In this document: piece after piece, positions 43,306-52,075 of the stretch
How the letters are laid out: every line of letters starts with the position of its first letter
How positions within the stretch are numbered: position 1 is the first letter of the stretch
Source: JBOGNO01 sp050747245
Lineage (GTDB): Bacteria > Acidobacteriota > Terriglobia > Acidiferrales > UBA7541
Reading direction: 5' to 3'
DNA length: 64,000 nucleotides
Assembly: GCA_050747245.1 (NCBI GenBank)
Contig: JBOGNO010000001.1
Location: 186,001 to 250,000, forward strand
Position numbers and translations under genes: made by a program
The notes under the pieces: model-generated
Told to the model about the DNA's origin: nothing
Database searches by the model: none
The model's input: only the letters and a program-made list of their open reading frames with translations

Positions 43306-43368
43306 TTGACATCTAATTTCCAGCGTTGTATCGTTAACTAGTCTAATTGAGACTAGTGGCGCAGTCAA
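43306..43368. promoter_or_regulatory. Divergent promoters sharing a PadR-type operator
   Basis: Rightward, TTGACA (43306) and TATCGT (43329) are 17 bases apart and read into the VOC gene. Leftward, TTGACT (43363-43368) and TAGACT (43340-43345), also 17 apart, read into the HHH/PadR genes. ACTAGTC-n7-GACTAGT, a perfect dyad at 43337-43357, covers the rightward start region and the leftward -10 box, so one bound repressor could shut both. Confidence 0.75.
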
Positions 43369-43381
43369 GGAGAAAATAAGC

Positions 43382-43867
43382 ATGAGGTTCACCGCCGCGT
43401 TTCTGCTTCTGAGCTTGTTGCCGACAGCGTCGATCCAAAATTCACCATCACAGGAGAAACCAAACGCCATGACTGTAAAAAAAATCACCCCCGTTCTGTT
43501 CGCCGCGGAGCTCGAGCCCTGCGTGAAATTCTGGGTCGAACGCCTCGGCTTTACCAAGACCGCGGAAGTTCCCGAAGGCGACAGACTCGGCTTTGTCATC
43601 CTGCAAAAGGGCAACGTCGAAGTGATGTATCAGTCCTACGCCAGCGCCGACAAAGATGTCTCCACAAACTCGGCGGTCATCCGCAAGGGCCCCACGTTTC
43701 TTTACGTGGAAGTGGACAATCTCGACGACGTCATAGCCGCTTTGAAGGGCGTCGAAATCGTCATGCCCCTGCGCAAAACTTTCTATGGCTCGACGGAAAT
43801 CGGCGTAAAGGATCCCGCAGGTCACTACATCACCTTCGCCCAATTGTCCGCTGCGCCCTCGCAATAG
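43382..43867 (+). CDS. VOC-family (glyoxalase-fold) protein with possible signal peptide
   Basis: A 161-residue protein. From residue 30 (MTVKKITPVLFAAELEPCVKFWVERLGF) it is a standard glyoxalase/bleomycin-resistance fold, ending with the second repeat (STEIGVKDPAGHYITFAQL). The first 28 residues look like a weak signal peptide (FTAAFLLLSLLPTAS), which is unusual for this cytoplasmic family. Both the ATG at 43382 (AAGGAG nine bases upstream) and the internal ATG at 43469 (AGGAG upstream) are possible starts. It is controlled by the divergent PadR operator, so it may act on the compound that PadR senses. Confidence 0.82.
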   Translation: MRFTAAFLLLSLLPTASIQNSPSQEKPNAMTVKKITPVLFAAELEPCVKFWVERLGFTKTAEVPEGDRLGFVILQKGNVEVMYQSYASADKDVSTNSAVIRKGPTFLYVEVDNLDDVIAALKGVEIVMPLRKTFYGSTEIGVKDPAGHYITFAQLSAAPSQ

Positions 43868-44184
43868 ACTCGCTTCGGCCACCGCGCATGCGGCGCTGTC
43901 TTGGCGTCGCATGCGCACTTCTCGATTTCGGATTTCGAGTTCCCATCACAGTTACTCTGCGGCGCCATGCGCCTCGCATTGCCATTGCTTGCGCCGCACG
44001 CGTCGGCTACAAAGGCCTGCGGGAAACCATTCGGCCCTCTCTCCATTGCGATTTTTTGACATTTTTGCTGCCGTGCCACTGGCGTCACTGGCACTTGCGT
44101 ACCTGTCCGCAAACTCGTCTCTTGTCCAGTAGCCGCAGCGCCAGCATTCGCTCAAGCTCCTCTCTGAGAATTGAGAGGAGATCC
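43868..44184. other. Non-coding stretch between the VOC and BNR genes
   Basis: No gene that I can support. A frame running from 43888 into the next gene has unlikely composition, and the true start of that gene is at 44185. Short complements (CTGAGAATTGAGAG) occur near its right end. Confidence 0.45.
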
Positions 44185-46251
44185 ATGCGTACTTCCTGGC
44201 GAGTGGCAATCTTTGTACTTTGGCTTGGTCTTGGCTTTTCATTGGCCGCGTCTGCGCAGACCCTGCGGCCCATTGGGCCTCCCGGAGGCGACGTGCAGAC
44301 CCTTGCCTCCGCGCCGGGCAACATCCAACTCCTTTATTTGGGCACTGCCGATGGCCATGTCTTCGGCTCGACCGATGCGGGACTGCACTGGCAGTCTCTC
44401 TCCCGAATTGGGAATGGTAAGGAAGTCGTAATGTCCATCCTTCCCGACTCGCGCCAGCCTTCGCATCTTTTCGCTGCCACGTGGTCCATGAGCGGTGTGG
44501 GTGGCGGCGTCTATCGCAGCACTGACGCAGGCCGCAACTGGCAACTCGCCGGACTGGGCGGTCAGGAAGCGCGCGCTCTCGCGCAATCGCCTTCGAATCC
44601 CGAACTAACTCTTGCCGGAACTCTCCAAGGCGTATATCGCACCCGCGACGACGGACGCCACTGGGAGCTCATCTCTCCGGCGAACAACGAAGACCTTCGC
44701 AATTTCGATTCATTGGCCTTCGATCCCCATGACTCCAACATCATTTACGCCGGCACGTACCATCTCCCATGGAAAACTTCCGACGGCGGAAAAAATTGGG
44801 CGCCGATTCACACCGGCATGGTGGACGATTCCGACGTGATGAGCATTTCCGTGAATCCCACCGAGCCCAGCGAAGTTTTTGCGAGCGCTTGCTCGGGCAT
44901 CTATCACAGCATCAACGCCGCGGAAAACTGGTCCAAATATAAGGGCATTCCCTTCTCTTCGCGCCGCACGCACATGATTCGTCAGGATCCTGCACATCCC
45001 GAAATCGTTTACGCCGCCACTACCGAAGGCCTTTGGAAAACCACGGATTCTGGCGCCATTTGGAAGCAGATGACTTCCGGCACGTGGGTTGTCACGGCGC
45101 TGGTCATCGATCCGCGCAATACCGAACATCTCATTATCGGCTCGCGGCGAATGGGAATTCTCATCAGCGAAGATGGTGGCCGCTCATTCCGCGAATCGAA
45201 TGACGGTTTTCGCCATCGCGGCCTTCTGGATCTCGCCGTCGATCCGGTCAATTCCGCGCACATGCTTCTAATTTTCCCCGACGAAGTCGAGCCGGCGCTC
45301 GCCACGCGCGATGCCGGCCGCACCTGGCAGAAGCTCGGTCCGGGCCTTGGTACCGGCCAGCTTCGCCACGTCTATGCCGCTCCCGACGGCTGGTGGGCCA
45401 CTCTGAAATCCGGAGGCCTGCTGCACTATAGCGATGCCGCTGCCAAGTGGCTTCCCACCGGAACGCTTGTCGAAACCGTCGCAGTGAAGTCTCCCGCTCC
45501 CGCGCGGTCGAAGTCCGCCGCGAAATCGAAATCCGCCAAGACGGTCGCCCGCACGCGCACGGTCGCGAAAACCATTACGACCAAGCCGGTCATCAACGAT
45601 CTCTCGTTCACAAGTTCTGCCTGGTTCGCCGCGAGCGATTCGGGTTTGCTCGTTTCCCGCGACCGCGGCACGACCTGGACAAAATTTTCATCCGACGCGC
45701 AGGTGGCTCAGCCGGTCATTTCTGTTCGTTCCACCTCCGATGCGCTGCATCTCTGGGCGCTTACTTCTCACGGCCTCGTCGTCACTGCGGACGCTGGCAA
45801 GACGTGGTCCGCCGAAACCGTTGCCGCTCCGCTCAATCACGACTCGCGCTTGACCCAGGCTGGCGACAATACGTTTCTCGTCACCACTCCGGCCGGGTTG
45901 TACCTCTCATCCGACGCCGGAAAGACCTGGCATCCCGCGGCGATCACGGATCGCCAAATTCAGAATGTTGCGGTGATCGGGGACGATTTTGTCGCCTCCT
46001 CGGCATCCAACGGGCTCTTCTTCTCCGAAGATCGCGGCGCCCACTGGTCGCATCTCGAAGATCCGCTAGCCTGGGGATTCCTGCCCGCGCTGGCAACGAA
46101 CTCCGCGGACGGCAGCATCGTCGCCGCCTCATCCACCGAGGGCCTCTTCTCTCTCGATCTGTCGCGCACGGGCATCCGTTCCGCCGCGGCCCCGGCGTCG
46201 GGAACGGGAACGCGCGTCGCCGGCCAGATCGATCCGCCTCGCGACAAATAG
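44185..46251 (+). CDS. Exported BNR/sortilin-like repeat protein
   Basis: A 688-residue protein. A signal peptide ends LAASAQ (residue 24). At least eight BNR-type blades with the Asp-box S-x-D-x-G-x-T-W follow, for example STDAGLHWQS, STDAGRNWQL, TSDGGKNWAP and SSDAGKTWHP. About 430-475 is a Lys/Ala/Thr linker (KSAAKSKSAK) between two groups of blades, suggesting two propellers. It has the fold of sialidases and VPS10 proteins, but no catalytic residues are evident, so binding or scaffolding is likeliest. GAGAGGAG precedes the ATG. Confidence 0.87.
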   Translation: MRTSWRVAIFVLWLGLGFSLAASAQTLRPIGPPGGDVQTLASAPGNIQLLYLGTADGHVFGSTDAGLHWQSLSRIGNGKEVVMSILPDSRQPSHLFAATWSMSGVGGGVYRSTDAGRNWQLAGLGGQEARALAQSPSNPELTLAGTLQGVYRTRDDGRHWELISPANNEDLRNFDSLAFDPHDSNIIYAGTYHLPWKTSDGGKNWAPIHTGMVDDSDVMSISVNPTEPSEVFASACSGIYHSINAAENWSKYKGIPFSSRRTHMIRQDPAHPEIVYAATTEGLWKTTDSGAIWKQMTSGTWVVTALVIDPRNTEHLIIGSRRMGILISEDGGRSFRESNDGFRHRGLLDLAVDPVNSAHMLLIFPDEVEPALATRDAGRTWQKLGPGLGTGQLRHVYAAPDGWWATLKSGGLLHYSDAAAKWLPTGTLVETVAVKSPAPARSKSAAKSKSAKTVARTRTVAKTITTKPVINDLSFTSSAWFAASDSGLLVSRDRGTTWTKFSSDAQVAQPVISVRSTSDALHLWALTSHGLVVTADAGKTWSAETVAAPLNHDSRLTQAGDNTFLVTTPAGLYLSSDAGKTWHPAAITDRQIQNVAVIGDDFVASSASNGLFFSEDRGAHWSHLEDPLAWGFLPALATNSADGSIVAASSTEGLFSLDLSRTGIRSAAAPASGTGTRVAGQIDPPRDK

Positions 46252-46494
46252 CCACCCTCGAGTGGGCGATTGGCGCTGAAGCGGGGTACTAGAACCCGAT
46301 TTGAGAATGACTGTTTTGTATCGATTGATTTTTTGGATGTTATTGATTTGGGGCGTTTTAACGATCCAATCAATATTTCCGTGTAGCGATCGATTTGTGA
46401 CCGAAGAGAGCCTCTCCCGATTGGGAACTGGCTTGAAAGGGGTTACGCAGATCATTTTCCCGTAGACGCGACCGGAACGCGCATACCGCGCATT

Positions 46495-46574
46495 TGTCCC
46501 GATTAGACTCCTCTCCCGTTGTTTGTTTTCAATGAGTTGCATGCGTTTCTATTCGCGAGGGTGTCCCGATTAGA
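46495..46574 (-). repeat. 67-bp repeat module, locus 3
   Basis: Read on the minus strand: TCTAATCGGGACA (46562-46574), then TGCAACTCATTGAAAACAAA, then TCTAATCGGGACA (46495-46507), with the two boxes exactly 67 bases apart. Both boxes share GGGACA where locus 1 has GAGACA, so the two ends of a module change together. Confidence 0.8.
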
Positions 46575-46649
46575 AATTGTTCCCCTCTGAAAATTGTAAT
46601 GGGGGACTTTCTCCCCTGCTCCGCTAAATTGTTTGATTTCAATAAACTA

Positions 46650-46678
46650 AGTATAGCATAGATTAAGTGACAAGTCAA
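46650..46678 (-). promoter_or_regulatory. Sigma-70-like promoter reading into repeat locus 3
   Basis: TTGACT and TATACT with a 17-base spacer, on the minus strand. Transcription would enter the repeat about 75 bases later. No open reading frame with a ribosome binding site lies between. Confidence 0.6.
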
Positions 46679-46858
46679 GTACCGGGACTGGGAATGTAGG
46701 GCCACGGGGAGCAGGAGACGCTGAAGAATAAGCAGACTCAATCCGGGAGCCGCGCACTAACGCCAAGTGAAAACATCGGGTCCGATTGGCATCGAGAAAG
46801 AAGGAGATAACTAGATTCAGCAAATCCAGCTACGGATGCCGCTGAGAAAATCGAAATT

Positions 46859-47194
46859 TCATCGAAGGAAACCGATCGTCACGGAGCAGGAGAAGCCCCC
46901 CGGAGATTTGTGCGGTCCTAAGGTTGTTGCTACCGGTGATATCCGCTTGAATCGTTTGCCACAGCCGACGCATTCAATCGTGAACTTAACATCAGTGGCG
47001 ACACCGATTCGTTTTCGTCTGCCCCGCTCGTTTTGGGCTCGGCGCCGCTGTATTTGTGTCTCGCGCACGCATTCGGCGTCAGTCTTGAAGCCGCGACCAA
47101 ATAGCCAATTGCCCCAACGGGCCAGCATGGCGGCTCGCCAATGCCAATTCTTGCTTATTATCCCGCGTCTCCAACGGGTACCCCAATGCCGCAT
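46859..47194 (-). CDS. Small zinc-finger-like protein
   Basis: A 111-residue basic protein. The C-terminal 45 residues form a C-x2-C-G-K-x-F-x-R motif followed by HK and a last Cys (IECVGCGKRFKRIS ... GPHKSPGGFSC), a plausible zinc ribbon seen in small mobile-element proteins. The N-terminal 60 residues are rich in Arg and Trp. I do not recognise a family. AGGAG lies eight bases before the ATG. It is downstream of the 223-residue gene on the same strand. Confidence 0.55.
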   Translation of the reverse strand: MRHWGTRWRRGIISKNWHWRAAMLARWGNWLFGRGFKTDAECVRETQIQRRRAQNERGRRKRIGVATDVKFTIECVGCGKRFKRISPVATTLGPHKSPGGFSCSVTIGFLR

Positions 47195-47247
47195 TCTGTC
47201 ATCTCCTATCTTTGATCCTTCTACTCATTCCACCAAAGCTATTAAGA

Positions 47248-47919
47248 CTAACTCGTCGCCGGCGATTCGGGGGCACGGACTGTCGGGCTATCATGCTCCT
47301 GGCCAGCCGCCCAGCTCGAAACCATCTTTAGAAAATCAGCGAGCGCACGGGGAGCTCCTTCCACTTCGCAGTGCAGTCCGTTCTTGTCAAATCTCGCCCG
47401 AAGTCGGCCAGGCATCGACACATTGCTGACTTCAGGCATCTCACCTGTCCGAGTAGATGGCTCGACATTCGGCTCTGCAAGGGATCCATCGCCTTGATGA
47501 ACATTTTCACCCTGGGCCTCCAAGAGCCGCCGCCAGAAAGATTCAAATTCGGCCGGAATCATTACATGATTCCGGCCGGCCTCCGGCGAAGAGAGCCGGT
47601 CGACTGGACGGCACGGAAACAGGGCATCCCAAAGGTCTTCGCAACGGCTAGCAACCGTGCTGTGTCGATCTCCAGACTGCGTCATGAACCAGTTGCTTAA
47701 CAAAACGTAAGCTTCACTCTCCAGTGGCGTAGCGGGTTGGTTGAACCAGCGTCGGAGCTCTTTGGAAGCACGTGAACTGAGTGTAAGCCCCCGGTGGGTC
47801 TCAGTTAGAATGGCATTTAGAAGTGCTTTCAACCGCTTCGAATCCAGCTCATTCGGCGTTGCCAAGAGCAGATCGAAGTTATTGGCGGAATTTGGAAATC
47901 TTCGCTTCCAGTTCGTCAT
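47248..47919 (-). CDS. Hypothetical protein in an accessory patch
   Basis: A 223-residue soluble protein. Residues about 1-80 are helical (LLLATPNELDSKRLKALLNAILTETHRGLTLSSRASKELRRWF), the centre is of mixed composition and the end is polar (PSTRTGEMPEV, then LRARFDKNGLHCEVEGAPRALADFLKMV). No motif that I recognise. AAGGAG is about seven bases before the ATG, so it is a real gene. It forms a pair with the zinc-finger-like gene 53 bases downstream. Confidence 0.65.
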   Translation of the reverse strand: MTNWKRRFPNSANNFDLLLATPNELDSKRLKALLNAILTETHRGLTLSSRASKELRRWFNQPATPLESEAYVLLSNWFMTQSGDRHSTVASRCEDLWDALFPCRPVDRLSSPEAGRNHVMIPAEFESFWRRLLEAQGENVHQGDGSLAEPNVEPSTRTGEMPEVSNVSMPGRLRARFDKNGLHCEVEGAPRALADFLKMVSSWAAGQEHDSPTVRAPESPATS

Positions 47920-48632
47920 AGTAACTCCTTAGCGTAGTCGACATGCATTGAGCATCATTTTCATTATCAACCTACCACATCCAATAACCACTGTCAACAT
48001 AAATCTTGGGCCGATCAGTATAAATCCGCATTTTATGGTCAGACTGATTTCGAGAACGCCAAGCTTGGGAGCAAGGAATAAAGAACGGGCTGTGGCTTGG
48101 ACATAAAGTCTGAACTGAATTTGGGTGTCCCATGTGAAGATGTTGGGGGTGGGGATTCTTCCTTCTTTTCCTCTCGGTGCAGTTCACTCTGCGCACTCGG
48201 TGTCTCGATGGCGAGCGCTTCTTCGTTACCATGTTAATAGCTAATGTGCCGAAACGTATGTGGACCGCGGGGCGTGAGGCCGCGCGGCCTGGGCCTCGAA
48301 GACTGCGATGTGGTTCCGCCGCGTGAGAAGCAGCAATCGCGAAAAGTACTGTCCCATCAACATAAGTAAAAGGAGTTCGCCGAACCCATCGCGCTCGTCT
48401 GCTCGAATCCATTCGGCGCACTCGGCCAAGGGCGAAGAATTTTTCTGCGGGCAAGAGTCGCCCGAAATGAGAAACATAACGGCACGCCTCCCGATACAAG
48501 GCATCGGGACGCAAACGGCGCGCGCTGGGCGTCATTAAGGAAGAGTCCCGTCAAAAGCATCGAGGAGCGCGGGGGCGTTCCGAGGAGGGAGCGAGGGCGA
48601 ACGCGGGCCGCGGCGAGCGACGTTATCGCCGG
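47920..48632. other. Long gene-poor stretch
   Basis: I see no supported gene. A minus-strand frame of 19 codons (MRIYTDRPKIYVDSGYWMW, near 48035-47977) looks like the start of a PIN-domain toxin that stops at once, perhaps a remnant. A frame at 48241-48504 minus has no ribosome binding site. Confidence 0.4.
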
Positions 48633-49670
48633 TCATCGTGAAGCGATCGCGGAGGGCGAGGCCGACGGAAATGAGGGTTCTCGCTCCATCAACAAGCCTT
48701 TTTTCTGGGAATCGCTCGGGCAAAACTTCGCTTCGCCCTGCAACTCGGGATACTCCTGGCAGAGCTCTTGAAAGATTCTTGGAAGATTGTCCGCTGCCGC
48801 TCGTTGGCCCGCATCGGTAAGGTCTTCTAACATTTGCCCTATCACTGCGTTGTAATGTTGTCCCGCCGGCGTTTCATAGAACTGGGTTAGCGCCCGTATA
48901 TCCTCATCCGAAAAATACTTCGCGTACACTGCCACGATTTGGTCCGTGAATTCCGGCAATTTGAAGAGCGCCATGACCTTATCCCCGAAAGCGTCGGCAA
49001 TCTCTTCGCGATGCGGCGTGGGAGGAAGTGATGCGACGAACACCGGCTTCTGCTTCTCAAGCGCTTTGCGGCCGCCCTCGGTAGCTATCGCTATCATGTG
49101 CGTCACGTCCAGCATTTTGAGAATGTCGGCCTTGAGTTGCGGGTCAATCGGCTTCTGCTCCGCAGCAGGTATCTCCCCCTCCGCGGGTTTCCAATCTGGA
49201 GGCGGATTCCCTTCCGGTACCGCCTTCTGCGCGGGAGCTGATTTCTGCTCCGCACCTGGCACATTCCCGTCCAGCGTGAACACCACTGAAATCGTCGTGT
49301 CTACCTTTACAGGCTGGCCATCTATCAGCGTCGGCCGATACTTCCATTGGCGCACCGCATCCATCGCCGCCTGCATCAGCATTGGCGGACCGGAAACGAA
49401 TTGCAGCTCCTCTACGTCTCCCTGCTCGTCGATAATCGCGTGCAGCACCACTGTTCCCTCGATGTGCGCTAGTTTCGCAATTTGCGGATAAACCGGCATC
49501 ACTTGATGCACCAAATTCGCCGCAGCCACTTTTCCGCCGACTCGAATCGAGTTGGGGGGCGGCGGTATTTCTTGTACCGATTTCGGCTGCCCTGACTGTT
49601 CTTGCGCCGCCGCGGAAACCGCCAGCACCGCTCCCAGCATGACCGCGCAAACGCACATTGCTTTTTTCAT
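48633..49670 (-). CDS. Exported TonB-C and DUF2059 fusion protein
   Basis: A 345-residue protein with a signal peptide (CAVMLGAVLAVSAAAQ). Residues about 50-135 form a TonB C-terminal domain (VMPVYPQIAKLAHIEGTVVLHAIIDEQGDVEELQFVSG). A Pro/Lys/Ala-rich linker follows. About 220-315 is DUF2059 (KLPEFTDQIVAVYAKYFSDEDIRALTQFYETPAGQHY). It lacks the N-terminal TonB helix, so it is not a classical energy transducer; an envelope-stress or scaffold function is possible. GGAG lies seven bases before the ATG. Confidence 0.85.
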   Translation of the reverse strand: MKKAMCVCAVMLGAVLAVSAAAQEQSGQPKSVQEIPPPPNSIRVGGKVAAANLVHQVMPVYPQIAKLAHIEGTVVLHAIIDEQGDVEELQFVSGPPMLMQAAMDAVRQWKYRPTLIDGQPVKVDTTISVVFTLDGNVPGAEQKSAPAQKAVPEGNPPPDWKPAEGEIPAAEQKPIDPQLKADILKMLDVTHMIAIATEGGRKALEKQKPVFVASLPPTPHREEIADAFGDKVMALFKLPEFTDQIVAVYAKYFSDEDIRALTQFYETPAGQHYNAVIGQMLEDLTDAGQRAAADNLPRIFQELCQEYPELQGEAKFCPSDSQKKGLLMEREPSFPSASPSAIASR

Positions 49671-49815
49671 GTCTCGCTCCGTGATCCACACTGGTCCGCT
49701 GTGCAACCGATTTCCTGCGGCGATTCGTCGATAGTTGAGCCCATCACCCGAGTCGTCACTTACCGCGGATTATACTCGCCCTGTGTCCTGCGCGGGTTTC
49801 TGATATTCTTTTCGC

Positions 49816-50568
49816 GTGCGACGCATTCTTTTTCCGGCTTTTTTTCTGGGAATCGTTTCGGCCGCGCTCGTTTTTGCGCAGCAAGCGACGCCACCTGCAG
49901 CGCCTCCGGCCGCGCAGGGCGCAACGACGCCGCAGATTCCTGTGCCGGTGCGCCACGTGCTCAGCGTGGTGGTGCTCGACGCGGGACACGGCGGAGCGGA
50001 TTCCGGCGCGCGCGGGCAGAGCGGCATCGTCGAGAAGGACTGGGTGATGGCCGCGGCGCGGCTGGTGCGCGCGGAACTCCAGGGCGATGGGTTTCGCGTG
50101 GTGATGACGCGCGACGGCGATGAAGATCCTTCGTTCGACGATCGCGCGGGGAAAGCCAACGCGCAACGCGACGCCATTTTCGTGAGCCTGCACGTTTCTT
50201 CGACGGGTGAGCCCGGCACCGCGCGCGTGTATTCCTACCAGTTCTCGGCGCCGCTCGCCGCAAGCTCCGCGCCGCCCGGATGGGTTCCCTGGAACGAAGC
50301 GCAGCGGCCGTTCACGAATCTCAGCGGCCGCCTCGCGGACCTCATGCAGGTCCAGCTCGCGCAGCGATTTCGCGGCTCGCCGGAAATTTCCACGGCTTTT
50401 CCCGTGCGCGTGCTGCGCTCGGTCGCCGCTCCCGCCGTAGCCGTCGAGATTTCGAGCGTGAGCGTCGCGGATCCCGGCCAGCTCGACCCTTTGATGCAGC
50501 CTCTGGCGCAAGCCATCGGGCGCGCGTTGATCGCCTTCAAGCCGATTTATGAAGCGGCGGCAAACTAA
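49816..50568 (+). CDS. N-acetylmuramoyl-L-alanine amidase (Amidase_3)
   Basis: A 250-residue exported enzyme that cuts the amide between MurNAc and the peptide. After a signal peptide (FFLGIVSAALVFAQQ) and a Pro/Ala linker, the catalytic domain shows VVLDAGHGGADSGA (zinc His), GIVEKDW (zinc Glu), FVSLHVSST (zinc His) and AVAVEISSVSV (catalytic Glu). Shorter than AmiA/C because the regulatory AMIN domain is missing. The start is GTG. Its stop overlaps the GerMN gene by one base (TAATG). Confidence 0.9.
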   Translation: MRRILFPAFFLGIVSAALVFAQQATPPAAPPAAQGATTPQIPVPVRHVLSVVVLDAGHGGADSGARGQSGIVEKDWVMAAARLVRAELQGDGFRVVMTRDGDEDPSFDDRAGKANAQRDAIFVSLHVSSTGEPGTARVYSYQFSAPLAASSAPPGWVPWNEAQRPFTNLSGRLADLMQVQLAQRFRGSPEISTAFPVRVLRSVAAPAVAVEISSVSVADPGQLDPLMQPLAQAIGRALIAFKPIYEAAAN

Positions 50569-51245
50569 TGACGCGGCAATTGAAAATCTTCATCGGCATC
50601 CTTGCGATCATGGTGATCGGCGGTCTGATTTACTTGCGCATCCTCAACCGCCGCGTGGCGCGGCTGGCGCAAATGCAAGCGACTGAAGAGCAGGCCGGCC
50701 GCGAAGTGGTCGCACCGCAAATCACTACTCCCACGGACAAACCTGTGAAGGCGCAAATTTTCTGGGCTGCAGCAGATCGCAGCGGCTCGCTCGCACCTGT
50801 GGAAATCGAAATGCCGCTTTCGGCCGATCGCGCGGAGCGCGGCAAGCAAGTGCTGCACGCGCTGATCGCCGCTCCGCCTACGCCAGCGCAGCGTACTTTA
50901 CCCGCGGACCTGGTGCTCTTCGATTTTTATATTCTTCCGGACGGCACGGCCATCGCCGATTTTTCCGATGCGCTCACCACCGAGACGCCTTCGGGAATCC
51001 TGAGCGAAGCGCAGGCGGTGAATTCCATCGCGCGGACGCTCGAAAAGAATATCGCGGGCCTGCATCGGCTGAAAATTTTGATTCACGGGCAGGAAGTGGA
51101 CAGCGTCGCGGGACACGCGGATCTCACGGGTTTCTTCGATCTCGTTTCTCCAGTGTTGGTGAGTCCGACGCAAGGCGCTCCTCCAGCGAATGCCGCTGCT
51201 CCGCCAACTGCCGCGCCGCCTACAACTGCGAAGCCGCCGCGCTGA
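50568..51245 (+). CDS. Membrane-anchored GerMN-domain protein
   Basis: A 225-residue protein. One N-terminal helix (IFIGILAIMVIGGLIYL) anchors it; residues about 100-190 form a GerMN domain (LHALIAAPPTPAQRTLPADLVLFDFYILPDGTAIADFS ... AVNSIARTL). The end is rich in Pro, Ala and Thr. GerMN domains occur in spore germination and lipoproteins of the cell wall and bind peptidoglycan or partners. Translational overlap with the amidase suggests that it controls or positions it. Confidence 0.85.
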   Translation: MTRQLKIFIGILAIMVIGGLIYLRILNRRVARLAQMQATEEQAGREVVAPQITTPTDKPVKAQIFWAAADRSGSLAPVEIEMPLSADRAERGKQVLHALIAAPPTPAQRTLPADLVLFDFYILPDGTAIADFSDALTTETPSGILSEAQAVNSIARTLEKNIAGLHRLKILIHGQEVDSVAGHADLTGFFDLVSPVLVSPTQGAPPANAAAPPTAAPPTTAKPPR

Positions 51246-51322
51246 GAGCCGTTGACATTGCGCGGCACGGGCTTCAAACTGAAGCATCATCCGATGCGGA
51301 AGCAGGGCCACCAGGGGGAAAA

Positions 51323-52063
51323 TTGAAACGCGCAGACGGACGTGCCGCGCACGAATTGCGTGACGTCAAGCTCACGCCCGATTTTATTTCCAGCGCCGAA
51401 GGCAGCGTGCTGATCGAAGCGGGCGGCACGCGCGTGATCGTCACCGCCACCGTGGAAGACGGCGTGCCGCAATTTTTGAAAGGCTCCGGAAAAGGCTGGG
51501 TGACCTCCGAATACGGCATGCTGCCCCGCGCCACCGAGGAACGAACTTCGCGCGAATCGAGCCGCGGCCGCGTTTCCGGGCGTACGCACGAAATCCAGCG
51601 CCTGATTGGACGCTCGCTCCGCGCCGTGACCGACTTGCAGAAGCTCGGGGAGCGCACCGTGTGGCTCGACTGCGACGTCATTCAGGCCGATGGCGGCACG
51701 CGCACCGCTTCGATTACGGGAGCGTTTGTGGCGCTGGCGCTGGCGCTGGAACGAATGGTTGCCGCAGGATTCCTGCGCGCCGTGCCGCTGCGCGACTCCG
51801 TCGCCGCCATCAGCGTGGGAATTGTGGAAGATGAAATTCTTCTCGATCTCGCTTACGAAGAGGATTCCCACGCCGAAGTGGACATGAACGTGGTGATGAC
51901 CGGCTCAGGGGAGTTCGTGGAAATTCAGGCAACCGCGGAAGGGCGGCCTTTCGCCGGAGAAGAAATGCAGAAGATGCTGGAGCTGGCGGCGAACGGCATT
52001 CGCCAGTTGAACGAAATCCAGTCCAACCTGCTGCACATGAATTTCGCCGTGCGCGCCCGCTGA
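51323..52063 (+). CDS. rph: Ribonuclease PH
   Basis: A 246-residue phosphorolytic exoribonuclease that trims the 3' end of tRNA. KRADGRAAHELRDVKLTPDF at the start, GWVTSEYGMLPRATEERTSRESSRGRVSGRTHEIQRLIGRSLRA in the centre and LDLAYEEDSHAEVDMNVVMTGSGEFVEIQATAEG at the end are typical. The start is TTG with GGGGGAAA just before it. Directly followed by the NTP pyrophosphatase gene, the usual rph-rdgB order. Confidence 0.95.
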   Translation: MKRADGRAAHELRDVKLTPDFISSAEGSVLIEAGGTRVIVTATVEDGVPQFLKGSGKGWVTSEYGMLPRATEERTSRESSRGRVSGRTHEIQRLIGRSLRAVTDLQKLGERTVWLDCDVIQADGGTRTASITGAFVALALALERMVAAGFLRAVPLRDSVAAISVGIVEDEILLDLAYEEDSHAEVDMNVVMTGSGEFVEIQATAEGRPFAGEEMQKMLELAANGIRQLNEIQSNLLHMNFAVRAR

Positions 52064-52075
52064 GGGGCGTTCCCA

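Larger units (their letters stand above)
46252..46858. other. Gene-free stretch with repeat locus 3 and its promoter
   Basis: AT-richer than its surroundings. No supported gene. It holds the 67-bp repeat module (46495-46574), a further TTTGATTTCAATAAA box near 46632 and a strong promoter-like site reading left (46650-46678). Confidence 0.5.

Noticed and set aside
43888..44184. N-terminal extension of the BNR protein
   Set aside because: The ATG at 44185 has a strong ribosome binding site and opens on a signal peptide; the extension has unlikely composition.
47972..48535. 187-codon minus-strand frame
   Set aside because: No ribosome binding site, composition changes along it, and the only plausible piece is a 19-codon end; called gene-poor instead.
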